Below are positions 51,419 to 62,421 of a DNA stretch of 64,000 nucleotides, one piece after another (position 1 is the stretch's first letter; the number at the start of each line of letters is the position of its first letter). This DNA is from Rhodovulum sp. 12E13 (lineage in GTDB: Bacteria; Pseudomonadota; Alphaproteobacteria; Rhodobacterales; Rhodobacteraceae). The stretch covers positions 22,855 through 86,854 of the forward strand of contig NZ_QPLK01000020.1 in the NCBI RefSeq assembly GCF_003340565.1, read 5' to 3'. Made by a program: the position numbers and the translations under genes. Under the pieces are notes generated by a model that did no database searches, was not told where the DNA came from, and was given only the letters and a program-made list of their open reading frames with translations.

Positions 51419-51482
51419 GGGGGCGCTGCCCCCGTCGCCCGTTCCGGGCGACTCCCCCGGGATATTTGGCGCAAGAAGAAGC
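51419..51482 (+). terminator. 3'-end element R3 downstream of pepN
   Basis: Two strong hairpins, GGGGGC-GCT-GCCCCC (51419-51433) and GTCGCCC/GGGCGAC with loop GTTCC (51434-51452), are followed by CTCCCCCGGGATATTTGG and CGCAAGAAGAAG. Read on the minus strand the last part is TTCTTCTTGC followed by CAAATATCCC. It relates to the elements at 19791 and 45161. It begins 42 bp after the pepN stop in the gene's direction. It is a probable termination region with no U tract. Confidence 0.5.
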
Positions 51483-51624
51483 CGGGAGAAGACCCGGGCC
51501 GGGACGCCCCGGGGCCGGGCGGGCCTGGGGAAGGCCGCGTGCATGACGCAAGGGCGCGGACGGCTGCTCGGAACAGGCGAGGGTGGCCGGCGTTTCCGCG
51601 CAGATCCGAAAGGAAGGAGATACC

Positions 51625-52182
51625 ATGCCCGCTGTGAACGAGGCCAAGATCCTGATCCTCGCCGCGTCCGGCTTCGAGCAGTCGGAGCTCGAAGTGCCCC
51701 GCGACCGGCTGCGCGCCGCTGGCGCGACCGTCCATGTGGCGACGCCCGAGGGCGACGACATCCGCGGCTGGGACAAGGACAACTGGGGCGAGCAGGCCGC
51801 GGCCGACCTGTCGCTCGCCGAGGCGAGGGCCGAGGATTATGACGCAGTCGTCCTTCCGGGCGGGCAGATCAACCCCGACATCCTCCGCACCAAGTCCGAG
51901 GCGATCGACCTGATCCGCGCCTTCGCCGATGCGGGCAAGCCGGTGGCCGCGATCTGCCACGCGCCGTGGCTGCTGATCGAGGCGGGTCTGGCCAAAGGCA
52001 AGCGAATGACGAGCTACAAGTCGATCCGCACCGATCTGAGGAATGCCGGCGCACAGGTCGTCGACGAGAGTCTCGTGGCCGACTCCCCTTTCCTGACCAG
52101 CCGCAGCCCGGCCGATCTCGACGACTTCGTCAAGGGCGTGATGGACGCGCTGATGAAGGGCGTCGACCGCGTCGCCGCCTGA
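51625..52182 (+). CDS. DJ-1/PfpI family (YhbO-like) protein
   Basis: This 185-residue protein has the DJ-1/PfpI nucleophile elbow KPVAAICHAPWLLIEAG, with Cys near residue 113 and His following. Glu lies in SGFEQSELEVPRDRL, and YDAVVLPGGQINPDILR completes the core. It resembles E. coli YhbO and related general stress or deglycase-like proteins. Strong AAGGAAGGAGA precedes the ATG at 51625. It is cytosolic and a single-gene unit between pepN and the acyltransferase. Confidence 0.92.
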   Translation: MPAVNEAKILILAASGFEQSELEVPRDRLRAAGATVHVATPEGDDIRGWDKDNWGEQAAADLSLAEARAEDYDAVVLPGGQINPDILRTKSEAIDLIRAFADAGKPVAAICHAPWLLIEAGLAKGKRMTSYKSIRTDLRNAGAQVVDESLVADSPFLTSRSPADLDDFVKGVMDALMKGVDRVAA

Positions 52183-52332
52183 CGGGGTCTGCGGCAGGGC
52201 GTTCGGGCGGCAGGTGCATGCATGGGCGGGTCCCGGCCGGTTGCACCCCGGGTCGCTGTCGCCCGGGGGTGCAGCCGCCCTCGCGACCTGCTAGGATCGG
52301 GGCGCCGGAGCGTCATAGCGGGCGGGTGGGAG

Positions 52333-53217
52333 ATGAGAGAGAGAATCGACCCCTTGATCGAGGAGCGGGCCCGGTGGCTGTTCCGCCCTGCTCCCTATGC
52401 CGCGCTCGCCCGCCTCGCGCTCGACCGCGCCCTGGGCTACGAGCGCACCCTGAAGATCGCCGAGCGCTACCGGGACATGCCCACGCCCGAGATCATGGCC
52501 GACATCGCCGACATGATCTGCCGCGACGTCGAGGTGCGGGGGCTCGAGCGGGTGCCGGCCGAGGGGCCCGCGATGATCGTGGCCAACCACCCCACCGGCA
52601 TCGCCGATGGCATCATGATGTGGCACGCCCTGCGTCACCGGAGGCCCGACGCCTTTTTCTATGCCAATTCCGACATCCTGCGCTTGTTGCCGCAATTCGA
52701 GAGCATGATCGCGCCCGTCGAGTGGCGGCTCGACAAGCGCACCCACGCCAAGACGCGCGAGACGATGGCCTATACGCGCAAGGCGATCGAGGCGGGCCGG
52801 ATCGGGGTGATCTTCCCGTCGGGCCGTCTGGCCAAGAGGCGCGGCCTGCGCCTGCACGAGCGCGAATGGATGGCCTCGGCCGCGATGATCGCGCGCAAGT
52901 TCGACCTCGACGTGATCCCGGTGAACGTGCGTGCGCGCAACTCGTGGCTGTTCTACCTGTTCGACCTGCTCCACCCGTCCCTGCGCGACATCACGCTGTT
53001 CCACGAGACGCTCAACAAGGGCCGTCAGCCCTACCGGATCAACGTGGGCCGCCCGATCCCGGCGGCCAAGCTCTCGCCCAACTCGGCCGAGGCGATCGAG
53101 GAACTCAAGGCGCGCACGCTCCAGCTCGGCGGCCGCCACGCACCCGATGTCTCGCTGCCCGAGGTCACCCGCCGCCCGGCCTGGGCCAAGAAGATGGAGG
53201 GGCTGGCGGGCTATTGA
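52333..53217 (+). CDS. PlsC-like acyltransferase family protein
   Basis: This 294-residue lysophospholipid acyltransferase-like enzyme has block I MIVANHPTGIADGIMMWHAL. The catalytic His and Asp are separated by five residues here (HPTGIAD) instead of the usual four. VIFPSGRLAKRRGLRLHERE fits block III, and FDLDVIPVNVRARNSW supports the fold. It probably acylates a glycerolipid on the inner membrane face. The ATG at 52333 directly follows GGGTGGGAG. An upstream GTG frame from 52222 is not homologous. The acceptor substrate is not deducible. Confidence 0.85.
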   Translation: MRERIDPLIEERARWLFRPAPYAALARLALDRALGYERTLKIAERYRDMPTPEIMADIADMICRDVEVRGLERVPAEGPAMIVANHPTGIADGIMMWHALRHRRPDAFFYANSDILRLLPQFESMIAPVEWRLDKRTHAKTRETMAYTRKAIEAGRIGVIFPSGRLAKRRGLRLHEREWMASAAMIARKFDLDVIPVNVRARNSWLFYLFDLLHPSLRDITLFHETLNKGRQPYRINVGRPIPAAKLSPNSAEAIEELKARTLQLGGRHAPDVSLPEVTRRPAWAKKMEGLAGY

Positions 53218-53407
53218 TCGCGGGCCGCGCCAGCCGCTGCCCGCGCCGCAACCAGCGCGCCGTGCCTGTCCCCTTGGCCGGCGGCGTAGAGCCTTGCGGG
53301 CCTCGCGCCATCTCGACCCGGCATGGCGCAACGCTGCCGAATGATGCAAGATCGCGGTCGCCGGACGCTCCGCCGGCGCGCTGACGCAGGCGGCGCCCGG
53401 CGCCGAC

Positions 53408-54028
53408 TTACCCCTTGCAATAGGGCTGGGCCCGCACCCAGGTGCGCATGTCCTCGCGCTTGCGGGACGAGTGGAAGGGCCCCCAATCGGCCGCGACGCC
53501 GCGCATCCCGGCCGAGACGACGCCGTCGCGCGGAACGGTGCGGGCCATGATGCGGATGGCGCAGGAGAGGTTCTTCGTGCCGTCCTTCAGCGCATCGCCC
53601 GAGCGCGCCTCGCAGCCATAGCCGCGGGCGGTGGCGGGCGCGATCTGCACCAGCCCGAACCAGCGGCCGCCGCCGCCCACCGCGCGCGGGTTCCACGTGC
53701 TCTCGTGCTTGGCGAGCGTCGAGATGAGGCCCGCCCAGAAGGCCTTGCGCTCCTCGGGGCTCGCCTCCGGGTAGGCGGGGCACCACGCCTCGATGTCGGC
53801 AGGCGTGATGGCCGACAGCGCGGCGCCGTGCGTTTCGAGCGCGGCGAAGGCGGTCTCGGTCCACTGGCTCGCCTCGGGGTGATGATCCCAGCGCATGGGC
53901 GGGGGCATGGCCGAGGTCGAGAGGCGTTCCTGCGGCGCCGTGAGCCGTTCGACGAGCCCGGGTCCATCGGCCGAGCAGGCCCAGAGGGCGAAGGGAAGCG
54001 CGAGGGCGGCGAGCAGGCGGCGGACCAT
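53408..54028 (-). CDS. lytic transglycosylase (SLT) domain lipoprotein
   Basis: This 206-residue protein has a lipoprotein signal (LLAALALPFALWAC-SAD) and a C-terminal SLT-type lysozyme fold. The catalytic Glu lies in STLAKHESTWNPRAVGGGGR and is followed by FGLVQIAPATARGYGCEAR. It would cleave peptidoglycan glycan strands in the envelope. The N-terminal 60 residues are a linker (PPPMRWDHHPEASQW). No partner gene is adjacent. The catalytic motif is clear but its length is shorter than soluble Slt. Confidence 0.85.
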   Translation of the reverse strand: MVRRLLAALALPFALWACSADGPGLVERLTAPQERLSTSAMPPPMRWDHHPEASQWTETAFAALETHGAALSAITPADIEAWCPAYPEASPEERKAFWAGLISTLAKHESTWNPRAVGGGGRWFGLVQIAPATARGYGCEARSGDALKDGTKNLSCAIRIMARTVPRDGVVSAGMRGVAADWGPFHSSRKREDMRTWVRAQPYCKG

Positions 54029-54187
54029 GAAACGGATTCCTCATACGGTGGCAGCGCCGCCCTGAGGCCACAGGCAGGCGCCCCGTTCAACCACCCCGCC
54101 CCGCGCGGCGCGTCTTCGGCAGGTTTCCGCTCGCATCACGGGTGCAGTATGCCGCGCTCCCGTTCCCGTGCGGCCGCCTCGCCGGGC

Positions 54188-54223
54188 GGGCCGGCAGGCG
54201 GGGCCGGGCCGGCAGGCGGGGCT
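54188..54223. repeat. two-copy 18-bp tandem repeat before gatB
   Basis: GGGCCGGCAGGCGGGGCC (54188-54205) is followed by GGGCCGGCAGGCGGGGCT (54206-54223), identical at 17 of 18 positions. A partial third copy (GGGCAGG) follows. It is in the 276-bp gap between the transglycosylase gene and gatB, where no other feature was seen. It could be a slippage product of unknown effect. Confidence 0.75.
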
Positions 54224-54304
54224 GGGCAGGTGCGGCCCCGCCTTGCCGCGCGTCGCCCGCTCGCCTAAACACTGGGCCTCGCCCGCAGCCCCGTGGAGTC
54301 TCCG

Positions 54305-55816
54305 ATGCTCGATCTCGCCGTCACGCCGCCCAAGCCCAAGGTCATCGCCGGCGCGAAGCACGACTGGGAGCTGGTGATCGGGCTCGAGGTGCACGCGCAG
54401 GTCTCGAGCCAGGCCAAGCTCTTTTCGGGCGCCTCGACCGCCTTCGGCGCCGAGCCCAACCACAACGTCGCCTTCGTCGACGCGGCGATGCCGGGGATGC
54501 TGCCGGTCATCAACGAGTTCTGCGTGGCGCAGGCGGTGCGCACCGGGCTGGGGCTGAAGGCGCAGATCAACCTGACCAGCGCCTTCGACCGCAAGAACTA
54601 TTTCTACCCCGACCTGCCGCAGGGCTACCAGATCAGCCAGCTCTACCACCCGATCGTCGGCGAGGGCGAGGTGCTGGTCGAGATGGGCGAGGGCGTGGCC
54701 CGCCGGGTGCGGATCGAGCGCATCCACATCGAGCAGGACGCGGGCAAGTCGATCCACGACATGGACCCGGCGCTCTCCTTCGTCGACCTCAACCGCACCG
54801 GCGTCGCGCTGATGGAGATCGTCAGCCGCCCCGACATCCGCGGACCGGAAGAAGCGGCCGCCTACGTCGCCAAGCTGCGCCAGATCATGCTCTACCTCGG
54901 CACCTGCGACGGCAACATGCAGAACGGCAACCTGCGCGCCGACGTGAACGTGTCGGTCTGCCGCCCCGGCGCCTACGAGCGGTTCCAGGAGACGGGCGAC
55001 CCGAGCCACCTGGGCACCCGCTGCGAGATCAAGAACATGAACTCGCTGCGCTTCATCCAGCAGGCCATCGAGCACGAGGCGCGGCGCCAGATCGCCATCC
55101 TCGAGGACGGCGGCACGGTGGATCAGGAGACGCGCCTCTACGACCCCGACCGGGGCGAGACGCGCTCGATGCGGTCCAAGGAAGAGGCGCACGATTACCG
55201 CTACTTCCCCTGCCCCGATCTCCTGCCGCTCGAGATCGAGCAGGAATGGGTCGACGAGATCGCGGCCGCCCTGCCCGAACTGCCCGACGCCAAGAAGGCG
55301 CGCTTCATGGGCGATTACGGCCTGTCGGACTACGACGCCTCGGTGCTGACGGCCGATCTCGCCTCGGCCGCCTATTTCGAGCATGTGGCCGAGGGGCGCG
55401 ACGGCAAGGCGGCCGCCAACTGGGTGATCAACGAGCTGTTCGGCCGGCTGAAGAAGGACGAGCGCGACATCTCCGAAAGCCCCGTCTCGCCGGCGCAGCT
55501 CGGCGGCATCATCGACCTGATCGGCAGGGGCGACATCTCGGGCAAGATCGCCAAGGACCTGTTCGAGATCGTCTATACCGAGGGGGGCGACCCGGCCGAG
55601 ATCGTCGAGAAACGGGGGATGCGGCAGGTGACCGACACCGGCGCCATCGAGGCCGCCGTCGACGAGGTGATCGCCGCCAACCCCGCCCAGGTCGAGAAGG
55701 CGCAGGCGAACCCCAAGCTCGCCGGCTGGTTCGTCGGCCAGGTGATGAAGGCCACCGGCGGCAAGGCCAACCCCAAGGCCGTCAACGAGATCGTGGCCGC
55801 CAAGCTGGGCCTCTGA
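54305..55816 (+). CDS. gatB: aspartyl/glutamyl-tRNA amidotransferase subunit B
   Basis: This 503-residue subunit of GatCAB amidates misacylated Asp-tRNA-Asn and/or Glu-tRNA-Gln. It begins with the cradle-type kinase-like domain ([39 protein letters not shown]) and has [20 protein letters not shown] in the middle. The C-terminal YqeY/helical tail ends [19 protein letters not shown]. The start at 54305 ([12 protein letters not shown]) follows GGAG. An in-frame GTG at 54293 would add four residues. gatA and gatC are not in the window. Confidence 0.97.
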   Translation: MLDLAVTPPKPKVIAGAKHDWELVIGLEVHAQVSSQAKLFSGASTAFGAEPNHNVAFVDAAMPGMLPVINEFCVAQAVRTGLGLKAQINLTSAFDRKNYFYPDLPQGYQISQLYHPIVGEGEVLVEMGEGVARRVRIERIHIEQDAGKSIHDMDPALSFVDLNRTGVALMEIVSRPDIRGPEEAAAYVAKLRQIMLYLGTCDGNMQNGNLRADVNVSVCRPGAYERFQETGDPSHLGTRCEIKNMNSLRFIQQAIEHEARRQIAILEDGGTVDQETRLYDPDRGETRSMRSKEEAHDYRYFPCPDLLPLEIEQEWVDEIAAALPELPDAKKARFMGDYGLSDYDASVLTADLASAAYFEHVAEGRDGKAAANWVINELFGRLKKDERDISESPVSPAQLGGIIDLIGRGDISGKIAKDLFEIVYTEGGDPAEIVEKRGMRQVTDTGAIEAAVDEVIAANPAQVEKAQANPKLAGWFVGQVMKATGGKANPKAVNEIVAAKLGL

Positions 55817-56178
55817 CGGCCGCCGGGCATCGGGCCGGTATCGCGTCGCAGCGACCGGCACAGCGGGGATGCCGCGGCGCGACCGTCCCCTCCTGCGCCG
55901 CAGAGCCTGATCGCACCTGCCCGGCCAGCGCGCCCCGTCTGGGCAGGTCTGCACCGACGGAGATGACGCGCTGCGAGGCAGGGTCGTGCCCGGCAGGGTT
56001 GCCCGCGGCCTGACCCGCCGGCGCCTCGCTCGGGCACTCTGGTCGCTTGCGAAGGCCGCCGATCAGGGAGGTCCGTGCCGTTTCTGCACCGAACGCCAGC
56101 CCGGACGCGCGCCGTCTCCCGCAAGGCTGCACCAGAGCGCACCACCCGTGCGGGCCATCCGCGACCTCTGTATGGGAC
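55817..56178. other. 362-bp gap between gatB and tRNA-Ala
   Basis: No gene is recognised. A hairpin at 55834-55859, with GCCGG/CCGGC outer and TCGC/GCGA inner stems and a small bulge, lies 18 bp after the gatB stop and may aid termination. The rest holds only short frames without family resemblance. Confidence 0.5.
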
Positions 56179-56254
<76 letters not shown>

Positions 56255-56263
56255 GTGCGGCGC

Positions 56264-56292
56264 GGGATCGCCCATCGCCCGGGCGATGTCAA
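56264..56292 (-). promoter_or_regulatory. candidate promoter for tRNA-Ala with embedded palindrome
   Basis: On the minus strand a perfect -35 TTGACA (56292-56287) is followed by 17 bp and a weak GATCCC -10 region (56269-56264), about ten bases before the tRNA 5' end. The spacer contains most of a 16-bp perfect palindrome (56273-56288, half-site CATCGCCC). The -10 is poor, so the assignment is tentative. Confidence 0.4.
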
Positions 56293-56299
56293 GCGGCGA

Positions 56300-56755
56300 T
56301 CAGCCTGCGTTCTGCCGGGCGAAGCGGACGAGTTCGGCCGCCGGGCGGGCGCCCGCGAGCCGCGCGGCCTCGCGCCCGTGGCGGAACAGGATCAGCGCCG
56401 GAATACCCCGGATCGCGTAGCGGATCGCCGCGTCGGGGTGCGACTGCGTGTCGATCTTGGCGAGGCGCACATCGCCCGCCAGCCCCTGCGCCGCACGCGA
56501 GAATTCGGGCGCCATCGCCCGGCACGGCCCGCACCACGGCGCCCAGAAATCGACCAGCAGCGGTAGCCCGTCGCTGCGCGCCGCCTTCTCCAGCGTTGCG
56601 AGGTCGAGCTCGGCCACCTTGCCCTCGATCAGCCGCGCGCCGCAGGTGCCGCATTTCGGGCCGGCGCCGAGGCGGCCCGTCGGAACCCGGTTGACCGAGC
56701 CGCAGGTCAGGCAGGTGAGGGTCAGCGAGGAGGTCTGGTCGGTGGCGGCAGGCAT
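56300..56755 (-). CDS. trxC: thioredoxin 2 (TrxC-like) with N-terminal zinc motif
   Basis: This 151-residue cytosolic thioredoxin has the active site [16 protein letters not shown] near residue 80. It also has an N-terminal zinc-binding pair of CxxC motifs ([10 protein letters not shown] and [10 protein letters not shown]) typical of TrxC, plus [13 protein letters not shown] with the cis-Pro. The start at 56755 is favoured because AAGGG lies seven bases upstream; an ATG at 56770 is the alternative. It is about 12 residues longer than E. coli TrxC. No oxyR gene is adjacent. Confidence 0.95.
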   Translation of the reverse strand: MPAATDQTSSLTLTCLTCGSVNRVPTGRLGAGPKCGTCGARLIEGKVAELDLATLEKAARSDGLPLLVDFWAPWCGPCRAMAPEFSRAAQGLAGDVRLAKIDTQSHPDAAIRYAIRGIPALILFRHGREAARLAGARPAAELVRFARQNAG

Positions 56756-56903
56756 GGCGGAACCCTTCATATTCGTTCAGCCGAATACATGGGGGCGCCG
56801 CTGCCCGGCGGAAGGGCGAAAGGTTGCCGCAGCCCCGCCCGCCGCCGGGGCGAAGCGCGCGGGCGGGCGGGCGGGGCGGGCTTCGACCCGGTGGCGGGCG
56901 GGG

Positions 56904-59780
<2,877 letters not shown>

Positions 59781-59838
59781 GCGCGTCTCCTGCGGTGTCG
59801 GGTCGGGCCTTGGGGCCGGCCTGCGGCGAGCGGGCGGC

Positions 59839-60198
59839 CTACTCGACCATCTCCTTGTAGGCGTCCTCGTCCATGAAGGCGTCGAGCGCCTCGGGGTCGT
59901 CGACCTTGAGCTTGAAGAACCAGGCCGCGCCGGTCGGGTCCTCGTTGACGAGCGCGGGGTTCTCGACGAGTGCGGAATTGACCTCCACGATCTCGCCCTC
60001 GAGCGGCGCCACGATGTCCGAGGCCGCCTTGACGCTCTCGATCACCACGATCTCGTCGCCCTTGGCAACCCGCGTCTCGGGCTCGGGCAGCTCGACGAAC
60101 ACCACGTCGCCAAGTTGCCCGGCCGCGTAGTCGGTGATGCCCACGGTCACGATCTCGCCGTCGAGGCTCAGCCATTCGTGGTCTTCGGTGTACTTCAT
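59839..60198 (-). CDS. gcvH: glycine cleavage system H protein
   Basis: This 119-residue carrier protein has the lipoylation site Lys in [20 protein letters not shown] near residue 62. N-terminal [20 protein letters not shown] and C-terminal [18 protein letters not shown] are typical. It shuttles the aminomethyl group between GcvP and GcvT. It is 45 bp from gcvT and 58 bp from gcvP. Confidence 0.98.
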   Translation of the reverse strand: MKYTEDHEWLSLDGEIVTVGITDYAAGQLGDVVFVELPEPETRVAKGDEIVVIESVKAASDIVAPLEGEIVEVNSALVENPALVNEDPTGAAWFFKLKVDDPEALDAFMDEDAYKEMVE

Positions 60199-60243
60199 CG
60201 CTCTGATCCCTGTCTGTACGAGGCCGGTCCTGCCGCCGGCCGC

Positions 60244-61365
60244 CTATCGCCTGAATCCGTGGGGGTGAAACGGCATTTCGGCCACGATGGCGGGCAGCCG
60301 CTTGCCCCGCACCTCGCCAAAAAGCCGCGCGCCGGGGGCGGCGAGACGGGCCGGCACATAGCCCATCGCCACGGGCGCGCCCACCGAGGGGCCGAAGGTG
60401 CCGGAGGTGACGTGGCCCACGGCCTCGCCCCCCTCCTCCGCTTCGTAGAGGGCCACGCCCGCGCGCATCGGCGCCCGCCCCTCGGGACGCAGGCCGACGC
60501 GCAGGCGGGCCGGCCCCTCCTCGAGCTCGCGCAGGATGCGCTCCGCGCCGGGGAAGCCGCCGGCGCGCGCTCCGCCCCGGCGCCGCACCTTCTGGATGGC
60601 CCAGCCGAGGCCCGCCTCGACGGGGCTCGTCGTCTCGTCGATATCGGCGCCGTAGAGGCACAGCCCCGCCTCCAGCCGGAGCGAGTCGCGCGCCCCGAGG
60701 CCGATGGGCGCGACCTCCTCCATCTCCAGCAGCGCGCGGGCGAGCGCCTCGGCCTGCCCTGCCGCGACCGACACCTCGAAGCCGTCCTCGCCCGTGTAGC
60801 CCGACCGCGACACCCAGAGCTCGCCATGAGGCGAAGCCAGCACGCGGTGATCCATGAAGCGCATCCCGACGACATCGGGGGCTACGCGCGCCAAGGCGGC
60901 CTCGGCCTGCGGCCCCTGCAGGGCGATGAGCGCGCGGTCGTCGACCGGGACGATCGCGACGTCGGCGAGCCGGGCGGCGAGATGCCTGAGGTCGTCGGCC
61001 TTTCGCGCGGCGTTGACCACGAGCAATAGGCGGCCGGGCTGCGCCGCCACCATCAGGTCGTCGAGCAGGCCACCCTCGTCGCTCGTGAAGAAGGCATAGC
61101 GCTGGCGCCCCTCCTTCAGCGCGAGCAGCGCCTGCGGCGCCAGCCGCTCGAGCGCCTCGGCCGCGCCGGCGCCCTCGATCAGCACCTGCCCCATGTGAGA
61201 GACATCGAAGAGACCCGCCCGCGCGCGCGTCCAGCGGTGCTCGGCGAGGGTGCCCTCGAACTGCACCGGCATCTCCCAGCCGGCAAAGGGCACCATCCGC
61301 CCGCCCCGCTCGACATGGAGCGCGGCCAGGGGCGTTCGCTGCAATCCGCTCGTATCGTCGGCCAT
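60244..61365 (-). CDS. gcvT: aminomethyltransferase (T protein)
   Basis: This 373-residue folate-dependent enzyme of the glycine cleavage system contains VPFAGWEMPVQFEGTLAEHR, FDVSHMGQVLIEGAGAAEAL, VSRSGYTGEDGFEVSVAAGQ and ARDSLRLEAGLCLYGADID. Together these form the tetrahydrofolate site. The start at 61365 (MADDTSGLQRTPLAAL) is clear. A longer frame to 61428 would lie in the riboswitch leader. It is first of gcvT-gcvH-gcvP. Confidence 0.97.
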   Translation of the reverse strand: MADDTSGLQRTPLAALHVERGGRMVPFAGWEMPVQFEGTLAEHRWTRARAGLFDVSHMGQVLIEGAGAAEALERLAPQALLALKEGRQRYAFFTSDEGGLLDDLMVAAQPGRLLLVVNAARKADDLRHLAARLADVAIVPVDDRALIALQGPQAEAALARVAPDVVGMRFMDHRVLASPHGELWVSRSGYTGEDGFEVSVAAGQAEALARALLEMEEVAPIGLGARDSLRLEAGLCLYGADIDETTSPVEAGLGWAIQKVRRRGGARAGGFPGAERILRELEEGPARLRVGLRPEGRAPMRAGVALYEAEEGGEAVGHVTSGTFGPSVGAPVAMGYVPARLAAPGARLFGEVRGKRLPAIVAEMPFHPHGFRR

Positions 61366-61397
61366 GCGACCCCCGCTTTCGCCGGGGCACGGGCCCG

Positions 61398-61433
61398 GCA
61401 TCGCTGACGCGGGCCGCCCGGCCCGCACGATGC
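61398..61433 (-). promoter_or_regulatory. hairpin after the glycine riboswitch (expression platform)
   Basis: GCATCG/CGATGC outer arms (61398-61403 with 61428-61433) enclose a GCGGGCC/GGCCCGC stem with loop GCCC. It lies directly between aptamer 2 (ending near 61435) and the gcvT start (61365). It probably forms the expression platform, either as a terminator-like or a ribosome-site-sequestering structure. No U run follows, so translational control or Rho-linked control is possible. Confidence 0.5.
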
Positions 61434-61434
61434 C

Positions 61435-61585
61435 CCCTCTGTCCTTTCGCCTGAGATCGTTATCCCTTCGGCGGGCGCTGTGCGCGCCTCTCTCCAGAGT
61501 GTTGTCGCCCCCGCCGGTCCTGAAGCCTGAGAGTTTACCGGGGCGGTTGCTCCTTCGGCACCGTGCGAGACGGATTCTCCCGGCG
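61435..61585 (-). promoter_or_regulatory. tandem glycine riboswitch
   Basis: In the gcvT direction the leader contains two glycine aptamers. The first has GGGAGAAT, CCGAAGGAGCAA, AAACTCTCAGGC and AGGACCG. The second has ACTCTGGAGAGAGGC, CGAAGGGATAACG, ATCTCAGGCGAAAGGACAGAGG. These are the signature strings of the gcvT RNA motif, and the P1 pairing CTCTG/CAGAG closes aptamer 2. Both aptamers appear complete, so cooperative glycine sensing is expected. It would switch on gcvTHP when glycine is abundant. A GGTTGAAG sequence about 30 bp upstream may contain the -35 element. Confidence 0.93.
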
Positions 61586-61652
61586 GGGTCGCCCCAGCCT
61601 TAGCCATGCGCCTCGCGCGCTTCAACCCTTGCCTCCCGGCGACGGGCGAGAC

Positions 61653-62210
61653 ATGTCACGGCCCATGTCCGATGCCCGCTTCTTCGGCTACGGCTCGCTC
61701 GTCAACCGGGCGACCCATGCCTATCCCGACCCGCGCCCCGCCCGGCTGGAGGGCTGGCGGCGCGTCTGGGTGCATACCTCGCTGCGCCCGGTCGCCTACC
61801 TCTCGGTCGAGCCCGCCGCGGGCGAGATCCTCGGTCTGATCGCCGAGGTGCCCGGCGGCGACTGGACGGCGCTCGACCGGCGCGAGGCCGCCTACGACCG
61901 CCACCCGGTGACCACCCGCCTGCATGCCTGCGGCACCGAGATGGCGGCGCGCGTCTATGCCGTGCCGCCCGATCACGCCGCGCCACCCGACGCGCGGCAC
62001 CCGGTGCTGCTGTCCTACATCGATACCGTGGTGCAGGGCTTTCTCGAGGTGTTCGGGCGCGCGGGCGCCGCGCATTTCTTCGAGACGACCGCCGGCTGGG
62101 GCGGGCCGATCGCCGACGACCGCGCCGCGCCCCGCTACCCGCGCGCCACCGCGCTGACCCCCGCCGAGCGCGCCATCGTGGACCGGCATCTCGGCGCCGT
62201 CACGGCCTGA
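61653..62210 (+). CDS. gamma-glutamylcyclotransferase-like protein
   Basis: This 185-residue protein begins ARFFGYGSLVNRATHAYPD, the BtrG/GGCT glycine-rich substrate motif, and continues RLEGWRRVWVHTSLRPVAYL. A Glu expected for catalysis may be in LDRREAAYDRHPVTTR. The C-terminal VDRHLGAVTA is a helix. It would make pyroglutamate from gamma-glutamyl peptides, by family resemblance. Start choices are 61653 (MSRPMSD) and 61665 (MSDARFF). It is divergent from the gcvT leader and converges with gltX. Confidence 0.85.
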   Translation: MSRPMSDARFFGYGSLVNRATHAYPDPRPARLEGWRRVWVHTSLRPVAYLSVEPAAGEILGLIAEVPGGDWTALDRREAAYDRHPVTTRLHACGTEMAARVYAVPPDHAAPPDARHPVLLSYIDTVVQGFLEVFGRAGAAHFFETTAGWGGPIADDRAAPRYPRATALTPAERAIVDRHLGAVTA

Positions 62211-62250
62211 GCGCCCCTCTCGCTCGCCGCTGCCTGCATGGCGCATCCTT

Positions 62251-62339
62251 GCGCTTCTTTCTGTTCCAAATACGCAGGGGCGTCTCCGGCCCCACGGGCG
62301 CGACAGTGCGTATTTGAGACAGAAAGAAACCCGAAGCGC
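62251..62339. terminator. paired 3'-end elements R4 forming one long stem between convergent genes
   Basis: The left arm TTCTTTCTGTTCCAAATACG (from 62255 to about 62276) pairs with a right arm (62307-62328) reading TGCGTATTTGAGACAGAAAG, with only two mismatches in 22. An outer GCGCTT/AAGCGC (62251-62256, 62334-62339) extends the stem with a bulge. The loop is about 30 nt. It lies between the 3' ends of the GGCT-like gene (62210) and gltX (62422), so each gene meets one arm. It resembles the R1-R3 family, with TTCTTTCTG in place of TTCTTCTTGC. Confidence 0.6.
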
Positions 62340-62421
62340 GCGCCCCGACACGCACCGGGCGCGCGCGGCAAGGTCGACGCACCGGGGCGGCCGGCCCGGT
62401 GCGCCCGGGCCATCGGGAGCC

